This document shows, piece by piece, positions 8,997-17,909 of a stretch of 45,391 bases of DNA. The DNA is taken from the NCBI GenBank assembly GCA_938045565.1, contig CALIAZ010000043.1, forward strand, positions 1 to 45,391, in the 5' to 3' direction. Numbering within the stretch: the stretch's first letter is position 1; every line of letters begins with the position of its first letter. The translations under genes and the position numbers were made by a program. Under the pieces are notes generated by a model. The model did no database searches and had not been told where the DNA came from. It saw nothing but the letters and a program-made list of their open reading frames with translations. This DNA comes from an uncultured Atopobium sp. (GTDB lineage Bacteria > Actinomycetota > Coriobacteriia > Coriobacteriales > Atopobiaceae).

Positions 8997-10223
8997 CTAC
9001 ATCTTACGTGGCACAGCTGTCTCAGCTGAAGGAGCATGAGCGGCAATCGCGTCAAGAGCTGCTGCCTCAGGGTCCTTCTCTCCAGCTGCAACTGCCCTAC
9101 CGTATGCGTCGGTATCAAGAATTGCCTGACGGAAGCGATCAGTGGTAAAGCCATAAGGAGCACGGCCCCACTCGTTGGTCTTTTGAGCTCGCTCAACAAT
9201 GATGTCCAGATCAGCGTCAACAGATTCTGGGGTAATGTCCAGATCAGCCAAAGTAGTTGGAAGGCCAAGCTTTCTGTTAAGTGCCACCTGCTCCTCAAGT
9301 GCTTTGAGGTTGCCGTCAAAGGCATACAAAACGCAGGTACCAAAGGAAACAACCTCACCATGAAGGTGTTTCTCGCCACGCTCGCCCAGAGCAGTAAAGG
9401 CATTGTAGAAGGCATGAGCGGTTGAGGAATTGAAGTAGTACGCACCGCGCTCAGCACCAATGTTGGTGGTCATGTTAGACACAACACCAGCGGTAATGAT
9501 GATGTTAAGAACAACGTTTTCAAATGCTTCAGAAACAATACCAGCGCGCTTATCTGCCAGTGCCTGCTCTGCATTGTCAAACAGAGGCTCAATACAAGCG
9601 CCCGCAGCAAGAGCTCGTCCCATAAGAGGGCTGTGGAGCAGCTCAACTTCTCTGGAAGAAAGTTCAACCTCAGGGCCCTTAGAGAAAGCGTCACCAATTC
9701 CCGCCCAGAAGTACTCATCAGGACTCTCTGCAATAATCTGCGTATCAATAAAGGTATGAACAGGAAGCTCAGCAGGAATGAAGTACGTATCTGCAGAACC
9801 GTCCTCTTTATAGAAAACAGCAATTCTTGTTACAGGAGCGCAGTTAGAAGCAAGTGTTGGGAAGGTAAAGTATGGTTTATCCAGGATAGTTGCAATCTCT
9901 TTGCCCTCGTCAATTGCACGACCGCCACCAACAAGGAACAGCATATCAGCAGCAATAACCTCAGGCATTGCTGCAATCCTCTTGGCGTTTGCATGCGTAG
10001 AGTTAGTACCGTAAGAAATCCAAGAAGAGATAGAAACCTCAGAGCCCGCAAGCGCAGCCTCAAGCTTTGGACGTGCCTTCTCCATTGCGGTTGGTCCACC
10101 AATGACCACTGCATTTTTGCCAAAGCGCTTAACAATGTGCAGTACTGACTTATAAGCATCAACACCAATGGTGTATGAAGGCAGATACTCCGTAAATGTT
10201 CCGCGAGATTCCATCTTTTCCAT
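8997..10223 (-). CDS. gldA: Glycerol dehydrogenase family protein GldA
   Basis: This iron/zinc-dependent alcohol dehydrogenase of the GldA type has 408 residues. It is expected to interconvert glycerol and dihydroxyacetone with NAD in the cytoplasm. The nucleotide-binding motif GGGRAIDEGK lies near residue 100. The likely metal ligands are visible as Asp in GIGDAFSK, His in STAHAFYNA and His in KHLHGEVVSFG. The protein is longer than the usual ~365 residues because of an Ala/Glu-rich C-terminal tail. The ATG at 10223 is used because GGAGGA stands 6 bases before it; a TTG four codons earlier is less likely. It is monocistronic, with the hairpin at 8873-8904 downstream. Related polyol dehydrogenases cannot be excluded. 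Confidence 0.85.
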   Translation of the reverse strand: MEKMESRGTFTEYLPSYTIGVDAYKSVLHIVKRFGKNAVVIGGPTAMEKARPKLEAALAGSEVSISSWISYGTNSTHANAKRIAAMPEVIAADMLFLVGGGRAIDEGKEIATILDKPYFTFPTLASNCAPVTRIAVFYKEDGSADTYFIPAELPVHTFIDTQIIAESPDEYFWAGIGDAFSKGPEVELSSREVELLHSPLMGRALAAGACIEPLFDNAEQALADKRAGIVSEAFENVVLNIIITAGVVSNMTTNIGAERGAYYFNSSTAHAFYNAFTALGERGEKHLHGEVVSFGTCVLYAFDGNLKALEEQVALNRKLGLPTTLADLDITPESVDADLDIIVERAQKTNEWGRAPYGFTTDRFRQAILDTDAYGRAVAAGEKDPEAAALDAIAAHAPSAETAVPRKM

Positions 10224-10274
10224 AGCGTCCTCCAAAACCTATATCAGAAAAGCGAGAATATAACTTTAACTGAA

Positions 10275-11021
10275 CTAGTTATGTTTTTGCAGCATAAATC
10301 CTTGAAGCAGTGTGTTTTCTGCTTCTGCATAAGCTGACGAGAAAAACTCTGTATCAAGCATTTGATACTGTGGTGAGCTCACGCTATTCTGGCGATTTTC
10401 CTCTGCAATACGCTGTATGACCTGAAGCGTTTGCTCAACATCTGAATACGTAAACCCATACTGTGGATGAGCTGCGGCAACCGCAAAGAGCTCATCGGAT
10501 GCTTCTGGTAGGCGACTCATAACAAGCGATCTGCCATACACATCAAAATCTGCTTGCTTGCGGATACGCGCATCTTCTCCCGTTGGAATATGATGAGCAC
10601 GCAAAAATGCCCGTGTATGAGCGTTATACACGTGGTCACAAACAAGGTGGCACCAAATGCCCACGATAAGCTCTCTCAGCTGGCGCTGATCTACTAAGCC
10701 ACGCTGCTCAGCTGAACAATACGACACATTTGGCTGAATAAAGTCAGTCTGCAACAAATACTCAGCAGGAGTAAGGCCGCCCATAAAATTACGCTGATAC
10801 CGCTTATAACTTGGAATAGGCAAACTACCTGGATACGATTGATGGCTTCGACCGTACCTTACCTTGTGAGAATAGTCTGGGACCATAAAGCCAATATGTA
10901 CGTCAGGAGCAACATTTCCAAGCAGAAATGCATCAGGATAGTGAATATCCACATCCAAGCAACCGGCTTCTTTCTCAAGGAGCCGGTCAGCATGAGCAAT
11001 ATGTACGTTCCAACTTGGCAC
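10275..11021 (-). CDS. Zinc-dependent phospholipase C-like protein
   Basis: This protein of about 248 residues begins (GTG) PSWNVHIAHADRLL. It carries the pattern of the Zn_dep_PLPC family: a Trp and His near the N-terminus, Asp in NVAPDVHIGF, His in PDYSHKVRYG, and a helix with GIWCHLVCDHVYNAH (H-x3-DH) at about residue 140. These resemble the tri-metal ligands of bacterial phospholipase C. No signal peptide is visible, so it is probably cytoplasmic and the substrate is unknown. I use the GTG at 11021 because any earlier in-frame start would lie inside pheT. It begins 13 bases after the pheT stop and probably belongs to the same transcript. Confidence 0.7.
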   Translation of the reverse strand: MPSWNVHIAHADRLLEKEAGCLDVDIHYPDAFLLGNVAPDVHIGFMVPDYSHKVRYGRSHQSYPGSLPIPSYKRYQRNFMGGLTPAEYLLQTDFIQPNVSYCSAEQRGLVDQRQLRELIVGIWCHLVCDHVYNAHTRAFLRAHHIPTGEDARIRKQADFDVYGRSLVMSRLPEASDELFAVAAAHPQYGFTYSDVEQTLQVIQRIAEENRQNSVSSPQYQMLDTEFFSSAYAEAENTLLQGFMLQKHN

Positions 11022-11034
11022 TACAATTACCTGC

Positions 11035-13494
11035 TTATCCGCGAATTTCTCCACCGGTAGAACGAAGGACCTTCTCCACAAGCTTTGTGTGGGTCTTCTC
11101 GACCTCTTCAGAAGTAAGCGTTCTATCGTCTGCGCGATACGTGAGCGAGAAGGCCATGGACTTCTTACCTTCTCCAACACGCAGAGCATCGCGGTACACG
11201 TCAAAGAGCCTGATATCACAGAGAAGCTTGCCACCAGCAGACTTCAAACGCTGAATCAGCTGCTCAGCAGTTACGCTCTCGTCAACAACAATTGCCAGGT
11301 CAATAGAGATGCCTGGATAGGTTGGAGGCTCAACAATAGGAAGATCTTTCTGAGAAAGACGCAAGAGCGACGCAACAGAAATCTCAAAGGCAATGACAGG
11401 AACCTCAATGTCAAAGTTCTGTAGCGACAAAGGATGAATGTTTCCAACCCAACCGATTGTCTCGCTACCTGCAAGAATCTCAGCAGCACGACCAGGCTGC
11501 AGCCAACCATATTGCTCTGGTTCAGCTACACGGAAACGTACCTTAGGGATGCGAAGTGCCTCAAGCAGGCCCTCAACAATACCCTTAGCATCAAAGAAAT
11601 CGTAGCCTAGATACTTAGCGTTCCACGAATCATCTGCTGGGCGACCAACCAAAACGCCGCAGACGTAACTAGGCTCATCTGGTTGGCTCTTATCCTTGTG
11701 TCCAAAGAGCACGCGGCCCAGCTCATACATGGCAATGTTAGAAACACCATGAGCAAGGTTGTATGCAATAGAACGCAGAAGACCCGGAACAATAGAGCGG
11801 CGCATCTCAGACTGATCAGCAACAAGTGGGCTAATAACCTTTACAGGAACGCCTCTTCCCTCTTCGCTCATGCCAAGCTTGGAGAGGTCATCTGGACTTG
11901 CAAACAGATACGACTTTGTCTCGTTTAGACCAAGAGAGCGCAGCGTACGGCCAATCTTTCTGATTTGGCGCTGCTCTGAAGTCAAACCGCCTGCATGGTT
12001 TCTAGCAGCAGGAAGCGTAGCCTCAATATCGCCTTCACCCCACAGACGAACAATCTCCTCAATCAGGTCAACCTCGCGGGTAAGGTCTGGACGATTTGTT
12101 GGAGCAACAACGCTCAACTCACCATTGTCTGCAGGAGTAACCTTGCAGCCAAGACGCGTAAGGCGAGAAACCATAAACTCTTCTGGGATCTGAGCACCTG
12201 CAAGTGCGCAGATGCGCTCAGGGCGAAGCGTAATAGTTACTGCCTCTTTTACCTTTGGATACACATCAACGATACCTGGGCAAACCTCAGCACCACAGCA
12301 CTCCTCAAAGAGAGCTGCTGCAATATCTGCAACAGATGCGCAGCCGTTTGGATCCACAAGACGCTCGTAGCGAATAGATGCCTCACTCATAAGGTCAAGG
12401 TTTCTACTGGTACGGCTGATGTGTCCGTTATCAAAGACCGCAGACTCCAAAAGGACATCAACGGTATTCTCGGTAATTTCAGAATCCAGGCCGCCCATAA
12501 CACCAGCAAGGGCAATAGGAATCTTACCGTTATCGGTAATGACGGTCATATCAGACGTGAGCTCACGATCTTCTCCGTCGAGTGTCACAATGTGCTCGCC
12601 GTCTTCTGCAGCGCGAACCACAATGTGATACTTGCCGTCTTCCTTGGTGAGTTTTCCAAGGTCAAAGGCGTGCAGAGGCTGGCCGGTTAGGTACATAACG
12701 TAGTTGGTAACATCAACAACGTTGTTAATAGAGCGGCCTCCACAAGCCGTAACGCGACGAGCAAGCCACTCAGGGCTTGGGCCAATCTTGACGTTACGAA
12801 CCACGCGAGCAGTGTACCTTGAGCAGAGCTCAGGGTCAGCAATAGTAACATCTACCTGCTCAGATGCATCTGCACCAGACTCAGAGGCAACACTTGGCAG
12901 CTCAATATGAGTGTCGATGTCATATATTGCAGAAACCTCAACAGCCATACCGGTCATAGAAAGGCAGTCGGGGCGGTTAGGGGTAATCTCACAATCAAGA
13001 ACAACATCAGACATGCCCAGGTAATCGGTGAGAGGCATACCAATTGGAGCATCCTCGGGAAGAATCATAATGCCACTCTGATCATCGCCAAGACCCAGCT
13101 CGCGAGAAGAGCAGTTCATGCCGCAAGACTCAACGCCACGCAGCTTGGACTTTTTAATCTTGAAGTCTCCAGGAAGCACCGCGCCAATCATTGCCGTAAC
13201 AATGTGGTCTCCCTGATTAAAGTTCTGAGCGCCGCAAACAATCTGTAGAGGAACAGGATTTCCGTCCTTATCTACATTGTTGTTGCCAACGTCAACCAGG
13301 GTAACGTACATGTGATCAGAATCAGGATGAGGCTCTTTACTTACAACCTGAGCAGTAACAACATGGTCAAGATTTGCGCCGACGCGCTCTATAGCCTCAA
13401 CCTCAGTACCAGTGCGCACAAACTCGCGCTCAAGGTCTTTTGGGTCCTGAGGAAGATCAACGAGCGTCTTCAGCCATTCATAAGATACACGCAT
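11035..13494 (-). CDS. pheT: Phenylalanine--tRNA ligase beta subunit PheT
   Basis: This 819-residue large subunit of the alpha2-beta2 phenylalanyl-tRNA synthetase starts MRVSYEWLKTLVDLPQDP. The EMAP/tRNA-binding domain follows (HVVTAQVVSKEPHPDSDHMY, VCGAQNFNQGDHI, about residues 40-150), then the B3/B4 editing module (residues ~210-400), the B5 domain with KVTPADNGELSVVAPTNRPD, and the C-terminal ferredoxin-fold anticodon-binding domain (YPGISIDLAIVVDESVTAEQ near residue 730). The length is normal. It follows pheS by 30 bases with an AAAGG ribosome site. Expression should be governed by the T-box leader upstream of pheS. Confidence 0.97.
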   Translation of the reverse strand: MRVSYEWLKTLVDLPQDPKDLEREFVRTGTEVEAIERVGANLDHVVTAQVVSKEPHPDSDHMYVTLVDVGNNNVDKDGNPVPLQIVCGAQNFNQGDHIVTAMIGAVLPGDFKIKKSKLRGVESCGMNCSSRELGLGDDQSGIMILPEDAPIGMPLTDYLGMSDVVLDCEITPNRPDCLSMTGMAVEVSAIYDIDTHIELPSVASESGADASEQVDVTIADPELCSRYTARVVRNVKIGPSPEWLARRVTACGGRSINNVVDVTNYVMYLTGQPLHAFDLGKLTKEDGKYHIVVRAAEDGEHIVTLDGEDRELTSDMTVITDNGKIPIALAGVMGGLDSEITENTVDVLLESAVFDNGHISRTSRNLDLMSEASIRYERLVDPNGCASVADIAAALFEECCGAEVCPGIVDVYPKVKEAVTITLRPERICALAGAQIPEEFMVSRLTRLGCKVTPADNGELSVVAPTNRPDLTREVDLIEEIVRLWGEGDIEATLPAARNHAGGLTSEQRQIRKIGRTLRSLGLNETKSYLFASPDDLSKLGMSEEGRGVPVKVISPLVADQSEMRRSIVPGLLRSIAYNLAHGVSNIAMYELGRVLFGHKDKSQPDEPSYVCGVLVGRPADDSWNAKYLGYDFFDAKGIVEGLLEALRIPKVRFRVAEPEQYGWLQPGRAAEILAGSETIGWVGNIHPLSLQNFDIEVPVIAFEISVASLLRLSQKDLPIVEPPTYPGISIDLAIVVDESVTAEQLIQRLKSAGGKLLCDIRLFDVYRDALRVGEGKKSMAFSLTYRADDRTLTSEEVEKTHTKLVEKVLRSTGGEIRG

Positions 13495-13524
13495 GTGATT
13501 GCCTTTCTAATAAGACGCCGATGA

Positions 13525-14592
13525 TTAGAACTGACGCAGGACTCTCTGGTCACCAGAGATGAGCATACGCAGGTCAGGAAGGTCATAACGAAGCGCTGCA
13601 ACACGCTCAACACCAATGCCAAAGGCAAAGCCTGTGTACTTCTCGGAATCAATACCGCAGTACTTGAAGACATTAGGATCAACCATGCCGCAGCCAAGAA
13701 TCTCAAGCCAACCGGTATTCTTGCAGAAGCGGCAGCCCTCGCCGTGGCAGACACCACAAGAAACATCTACCTCACAGCTTGGCTCAGTGAACGGAAAGAA
13801 GTGAGGACGATAGCGTGTAGCGCGGTCCTTACCAAAAATCTCACGAGTAAAGTGGTCAAGGGTGCCTTTGAGGTCACCAAAGGTGATTCCCTCATCAACA
13901 ACAAGGCCTTCCATCTGCGTAAACTGTGGCAGATGGTTTGCATCTGCAGTGTCAGGACGAAATACCGTACCAGGACAAATCATGTAAATTGGAGGCTCTT
14001 TTGTCTCCATGGTATGTACCTGAACGCCGGAGGTCTGCGTACGAAGAAGAACGTCAGACTCACCCAGTACGTGTGATTCCTTTCCTTCTGGCGCATTGTC
14101 TACTACGTAGAACGTATCCTTACCAGAACGGCTTGGGTGATCTTCAGGAGCATTCAGCGCTGTGAAGTTGTAGTAGGTGGTCTCAACATAAGGGCCCGTC
14201 TCAATGGTGTAGCCCATGCTGATGAAGATGTCCTCCATCTCCTCACGGACCTGCTCAATGAGGTGCTGAGTGCCTGGGTTCAGACGACGACCCGGAAGGG
14301 TAATATCGGTTGCCTCAGCATTGAGCTGAGCTTCAAGGGCTTCTCGCTTTAAGGCAAGCTGACGCTCACGAATAGCGGTCTCAACGTTAGCGCGAACGGT
14401 GTTTGCAAGCTGGCCCATTTGAGGGCGCTGATCTGCGGGAACCTGACCCATCATACGCATAATTGCGGTAAGAGAGCCCTTTTTTCCCATTGATGCCACG
14501 CGCACCTTTTCAAGTGCTTCAAGGTTTGTTGCCTTAGCAATTCCTTCAAGCACTTGCTCACGAATTGCCGAGAGTTCCTCAGACATTCCCAT
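13525..14592 (-). CDS. pheS: Phenylalanine--tRNA ligase alpha subunit PheS
   Basis: This 355-residue catalytic subunit charges tRNA-Phe. The N-terminal coiled-coil (about residues 1-90) is followed by the class II core: HLIEQVREEMEDIFISMGY, the motif 2 region GTVFRPDTADANHLPQFTQMEGL, and motif 3 FAFGIGVERVAALRYDLPDLR near the C-terminus. A four-cysteine cluster (SCGVCHGEGCRFCKNTGW, about residue 300) is an additional zinc-finger-like loop found in some PheS proteins. The ATG at 14592 has GAAAGGG 7 bases upstream. It is the first gene of the pheS-pheT-phospholipase-like unit and is preceded by a T-box leader. Confidence 0.97.
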   Translation of the reverse strand: MGMSEELSAIREQVLEGIAKATNLEALEKVRVASMGKKGSLTAIMRMMGQVPADQRPQMGQLANTVRANVETAIRERQLALKREALEAQLNAEATDITLPGRRLNPGTQHLIEQVREEMEDIFISMGYTIETGPYVETTYYNFTALNAPEDHPSRSGKDTFYVVDNAPEGKESHVLGESDVLLRTQTSGVQVHTMETKEPPIYMICPGTVFRPDTADANHLPQFTQMEGLVVDEGITFGDLKGTLDHFTREIFGKDRATRYRPHFFPFTEPSCEVDVSCGVCHGEGCRFCKNTGWLEILGCGMVDPNVFKYCGIDSEKYTGFAFGIGVERVAALRYDLPDLRMLISGDQRVLRQF

Positions 14593-14611
14593 GTAATTAC
14601 CCTTTCAATAG

Positions 14612-14643
14612 AAAACCGCCCCTGAGCATATGCCCAAGGACGG
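14612..14643 (-). terminator. Regulated terminator of the pheS T-box
   Basis: On the minus strand CCGTCCTTGGGC-ATAT-GCTCAGGGGCGG forms a GC-rich stem directly followed by TTTTCT. It lies between the T-box motif and the pheS ribosome site, which is the conditional terminator position of T-box riboswitches. Confidence 0.85.
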
Positions 14644-14860
14644 AAAATTTCCGCGGTACCACCTCGGTTGATTGCACAGTTTTCTCTCTGAGCAATCCAC
14701 TTTGAAGCCTAGTCTCGTTAGGCGGACGACTTCCCTACTAAGCAGTGACTGCCGTTCAAGTTGTAGCTCGGGAGTGAACTCTACCAGCGCTGTGCAGGTG
14801 TTTCTCAGCCACGAACACCCTCTCTGTTCACAACGTGCTCCGGCAAACCTCTCCGTCAAC
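14612..14860 (-). promoter_or_regulatory. T-box leader (tRNA-Phe sensing) upstream of pheS
   Basis: The minus strand carries the T-box sequence GAGGTGGTACCGCGG at about 14652-14666. It sits in the antiterminator position, just before a strong terminator hairpin at 14616-14643. About 110 bases further upstream, in the Stem I region, the segment GAGTTCACTC contains a UUC triplet at 14776-14778. This matches a phenylalanine specifier codon in the expected loop context. An AG-box-like AGAGAGGG precedes it. Uncharged tRNA-Phe would bind and allow readthrough into pheS-pheT. The 5' end of the leader is not defined and probably lies close to the stop of the upstream permease gene at 14878. Confidence 0.9.
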
Positions 14861-14877
14861 GCACTTTGTTCAGAGTA

Positions 14878-15690
14878 TCACACTGCATGGGTTTTGAGCA
14901 GCAGCACAACCCTTTTTACCAGAAAGATAAACAAAAGCGTAACAACCGCGAGAAGAACGATGGTTCCTCCTGGCTTAAGGCCAAGCTCATAAGAGATAAC
15001 AAGTCCCCCAAGCGAGGTCAGCATACCCACCGTACTTGCATACAGACAACATTGCTTCCAACTGCGGGAAATCTGCAAAGCACAGGCAACGGGCACCACC
15101 ATCATGGACGACACAATGAGTGAGCCAACTGTTCTTGCTGCAACAGCAACCACTAAAGCTACTGCGATAACAAAGCCAAAGTTGATAAGGCTTACAGGCA
15201 CACCAACACAACGGGCATGGCGCTCGTCAAAAGACATCAAGAAAAGTTCTTTTCTGAGGAAGAAACAAAAAGCAACAGCAAGTACGCTAATGACCACAAT
15301 CATCTGAACTTCTTGCTCACTCACGGTCAGAATAGAGCCAAACATAAAGCTGTTGAAGCTCGACGAGTTAGGAACAAAGCCAGACAGCACACCTGCTAAA
15401 CCAATACCCGCTGCCATAACAATGGCAACTGCAAGCTCCGACTGATCTTTGAAGTGACGACGCACGCCCTCAACACAGAGCGCTCCACCCAAGCAAGCTG
15501 CAATTGCTCCGGCAACAGGATTAATACCTGCGATCATACCGCCTGCAACACCTGCTAGAGAGGTATGTGAAAGAGCATCACCAATCATAGAGAGGCGCTT
15601 CAAAACAACCGTCACACCGACCAGTGGAATAATTGCTCCCAGAAGGATTCCTACAAGAATTCCTCGCTGCATAAATACGTATTCAAACAT
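14878..15690 (-). CDS. Zinc/manganese ABC transporter permease (ZnuB/MntB type)
   Basis: This hydrophobic protein of 270 residues belongs to the ABC-3 metal permease family. It starts MFEYVFMQRGILVGILLGAI. The family hallmark follows (VLKRLSMIGDALSHTSLAGVAGGM, about residues 30-53), with repeated transmembrane stretches to the C-terminus (about eight segments). It would form the membrane channel for Zn2+ or Mn2+. The ATG follows the ATPase stop with no gap and has its own GAGGAGGG site, so it is co-translated as the last gene of the importer operon. The choice of metal cannot be told from the permease alone; the His-rich partners favour zinc. Confidence 0.92.
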   Translation of the reverse strand: MFEYVFMQRGILVGILLGAIIPLVGVTVVLKRLSMIGDALSHTSLAGVAGGMIAGINPVAGAIAACLGGALCVEGVRRHFKDQSELAVAIVMAAGIGLAGVLSGFVPNSSSFNSFMFGSILTVSEQEVQMIVVISVLAVAFCFFLRKELFLMSFDERHARCVGVPVSLINFGFVIAVALVVAVAARTVGSLIVSSMMVVPVACALQISRSWKQCCLYASTVGMLTSLGGLVISYELGLKPGGTIVLLAVVTLLFIFLVKRVVLLLKTHAV

Positions 15691-16545
15691 TTATGCCCTC
15701 CTCTCATACGAGTCTTGGGCATCTTGAACAACGTCGGACGCAGGACCAAGGGACTCCGTTAAAGCAAAATCATCCAATTTTCCGCGATTATGGTCGTGGA
15801 CATGATGCGAATCAAGGTCACAATGGGCACCATGAACCGCACAGTGATTGTGACCGTGACCTCTACCAGCAATTTCTGTGGCCTTATGGTCTGCAACCTC
15901 AATAACTCTACACGCAAGGGCGTCAAGTGCCGTAAGATCATGCGTAACAATAAGCACCGCAAGGTCTCTAGCTGCATGAGCTTCTCGCACTAAGTTATAG
16001 AAGTGGTTGCGGCTCTCTTTATCAAGACCAGTTGTAGGCTCATCCAAGATAAGCAGTGAAGGGTTTCCTACTAGTGCACAGGCAAGGCGGACTCTCTGGA
16101 GCTGGCCTCCAGAGAGCTCCCTGATAATACGTGTAGAAAAATCAGTCATGCCCACAAGGTCAAGTGCTTCAAGCGTACGCTCACGACGCTCTTTGGCACT
16201 CATCTTTACCTTTTTGGCACGAGCATACTGACTTGCGTCTACTAGTTCGACGACGCTTGCAGGAAAGCGATTAACCGATTCAGAAGGAAGCTGTGGGACA
16301 TAGCCTACGCGTTCCCAATCTTTAAACCGAGTCGAAGGAGTTCCAAAAAGGAGCGATTTTCCGCTTGTTGGCTCAAGTTCTCCCACCACAATACGAGAGA
16401 GCGTAGATTTACCAGCTCCGTTATCGCCAATAAGCGCACAAATCTCACCTTGATGAACGTCTAAATTTACATCGTTTAAGACGCGCGTTTTCTTGTATGA
16501 GAAACTCACGTCTTGGAGCGAGATGGCTATCTGACTTTCCTGCAA
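15691..16545 (-). CDS. Zinc/manganese ABC transporter ATP-binding protein with His-rich tail
   Basis: This is the ATPase subunit of the metal importer. Walker A is GDNGAGKST (about residue 45), the Q-loop region is GYVPQLPSES, the signature is LSGGQLQR, Walker B is LLILDEPTTGLD and the switch His is in IVTHDLTAL. After the ABC domain comes an unusual tail of about 60 residues rich in His (GRGHGHNHCAVHGAHCDLDS, then HHVHDHN), which could buffer zinc or sense its level. The start is uncertain: GGAGG is followed closely by GTG and TTG codons, and I use the TTG at 16545. It lies between the binding protein and the permease gene. Confidence 0.9.
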   Translation of the reverse strand: MQESQIAISLQDVSFSYKKTRVLNDVNLDVHQGEICALIGDNGAGKSTLSRIVVGELEPTSGKSLLFGTPSTRFKDWERVGYVPQLPSESVNRFPASVVELVDASQYARAKKVKMSAKERRERTLEALDLVGMTDFSTRIIRELSGGQLQRVRLACALVGNPSLLILDEPTTGLDKESRNHFYNLVREAHAARDLAVLIVTHDLTALDALACRVIEVADHKATEIAGRGHGHNHCAVHGAHCDLDSHHVHDHNRGKLDDFALTESLGPASDVVQDAQDSYERRA

Positions 16546-16584
16546 CACGTCCTCCAAACACCCAGCCTAAGCTGGTAACACATA

Positions 16585-17583
16585 TTACGCGAGAGCGCCC
16601 TCAAGAGCCTTGAGGTTTTCGCGCATAACAGAGAGGTAATCCTCGCCTGCCTTGAGCTCTTCGTCAGTAAGTCCCTCAAGTGGGTTGAGCTCTTCTACAC
16701 GAGCACCTGTTGCCTCAGCAATTGCCTGAGCAACCTTAGGGCTTACCAGTTCCTCCGTAAAAATAACCTTTACATTATGCTCTTTTACAAACTCAGTAAT
16801 CTCTTTCATTTCCTGAGCATTTGGCTCTGCATCTGCCTCAACACCCTCAATAGGCATCTGAGTGAGACCGTAAGCCTCGCACAAATAACCAAATGCCTGG
16901 TGAGAAACAACAATGGTCTTGTTAGGCAGAGAATCAAGACCCTTGTGGAACTCATTATCAAGCGTATCAAAATCTGCATTTGCCTTATCAAGATTGGCAG
17001 CATACTCCGACTTGTGCTCAGAGTCCTTCTCGGACAGAGCGCCACAAATATTCTTCATCTGAATCTTGGCATTAAGAGGGCTCAGCCAAACGTGAGGATC
17101 GGTTCCGCCATGGTCATGATCGTGGTCGTGATCGTCTTTTTTCTCCTCGTGGTCGTGATCGTCTTCCTCCTCTTCAAGCTCAAGAAGTTTGACGTCTTTG
17201 CTGGTTTCAACAGCGACAAGCTTTGTGCCAGAACCAAGGCCGTCAAGTACGTCTTTAACCCAGTGCTCCATACCAGCACCGTTGTAAATCAAGAAGTCTG
17301 CTTCCTGAATAGTCTTCATATCCTTGCTGGATGGCTCCCAATCATGTGGCTCAGTACCAGCAGGAACCAGGCAAGTTACCTCAGCGTAATCGCCAGCGAT
17401 GCGCTTAGCAAAATCATACATAGGATAAAAACTTGCAACGATGTTGAGCTTTTTCTGGTCCTTGTTATCAGCAGCACCTTCTTGCTTTTGAGCACCTGGC
17501 TTGCAGCCAGCAAGGATAGCGCTCACACCAAAAGCAGAAGCTGCAAGTGCGCTACGACGAGAAACAGTTGGATTCAAATTCAT
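16585..17583 (-). CDS. znuA: Zinc ABC transporter substrate-binding lipoprotein (ZnuA/AdcA type)
   Basis: The protein has 332 residues. The N-terminus has an Arg-Arg signal and lipobox (SRRSALAASAFGVSAILAGC), so it is a lipid-anchored surface protein. The mature part shows the cluster A-I pattern: VASFYPMYDFAKRIAGD, GTEPHDWEPS with a metal-ligand His, a His/Asp/Glu-rich loop (about residues 130-160, ending DHDHDHDHGGTDPHVWLSP) typical of zinc chaperoning loops, VVSHQAFGYL and VIFTEELVSP. The ATG at 17583 is chosen because of a GGGAGA site 6 bases upstream and because it starts at the signal peptide. It is the first gene of the three-gene importer operon. Confidence 0.93.
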   Translation of the reverse strand: MNLNPTVSRRSALAASAFGVSAILAGCKPGAQKQEGAADNKDQKKLNIVASFYPMYDFAKRIAGDYAEVTCLVPAGTEPHDWEPSSKDMKTIQEADFLIYNGAGMEHWVKDVLDGLGSGTKLVAVETSKDVKLLELEEEEDDHDHEEKKDDHDHDHDHGGTDPHVWLSPLNAKIQMKNICGALSEKDSEHKSEYAANLDKANADFDTLDNEFHKGLDSLPNKTIVVSHQAFGYLCEAYGLTQMPIEGVEADAEPNAQEMKEITEFVKEHNVKVIFTEELVSPKVAQAIAEATGARVEELNPLEGLTDEELKAGEDYLSVMRENLKALEGALA

Positions 17584-17909
17584 GTTACATCTCCCAAAAC
17601 TATAAAAACCAATACGGTGTAGTGCCAAATTTTTCAAATAAAATTGCGCGATTACCATTACTACCAAGCGTAAAAACATGGCGAGAAACCCGTGTTTCTC
17701 ATTACTTCTTTGCCTTTCTACTCACTTCTCATCATCTGAACATGCATTCATACTTCCCCTTTAGCACGAAAGCGGGCTGTCTTCCGACAGTCCGCTTTCT
17801 AAAAGTTAGCCTTAGTATACATATTCCAATTCGAGTCAACGATAAATTTTTTATCTTTTCCGCAAACGGAATTGGAATAAACAGGTTAACTGTTTTATCT
17901 CTTGCTAAC
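17584..17909. other. Intergenic region upstream of the zinc importer
   Basis: These 326 bases contain no convincing gene. They hold the hairpin at 17768-17799, a GGCGAGAA octamer at 17680-17687, and AT-rich sequence that must carry the znuA promoter. The stretch TTAGTATACATATTCCAATT around 17810-17830 and GGAATTGGAATA near 17870 contain matching AATTGGAAT-type words in opposite orientation. These could be metal-regulator sites, but this is only a suggestion. Confidence 0.5.
17768..17799 (-). terminator. Strong hairpin downstream of the DUF421 gene
   Basis: A 14-bp stem (GAAAGCGG-x-CTGTC ... GACAG-x-CCGCTTTC) has a four-base loop that is GGAA, a GNRA tetraloop, when read on the minus strand. 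It lies about 110 bases after the DUF421 stop. It has no clear T-run after it on either strand, so termination is plausible but not certain. Confidence 0.5.

Noticed and set aside
11022..11234. N-terminal extension of the phospholipase-like protein into pheT
   Set aside because: The extension lies fully inside pheT in another frame and its sequence is unlike the family; the family N-terminus (PSWNVHIAH) begins right after the pheT stop.
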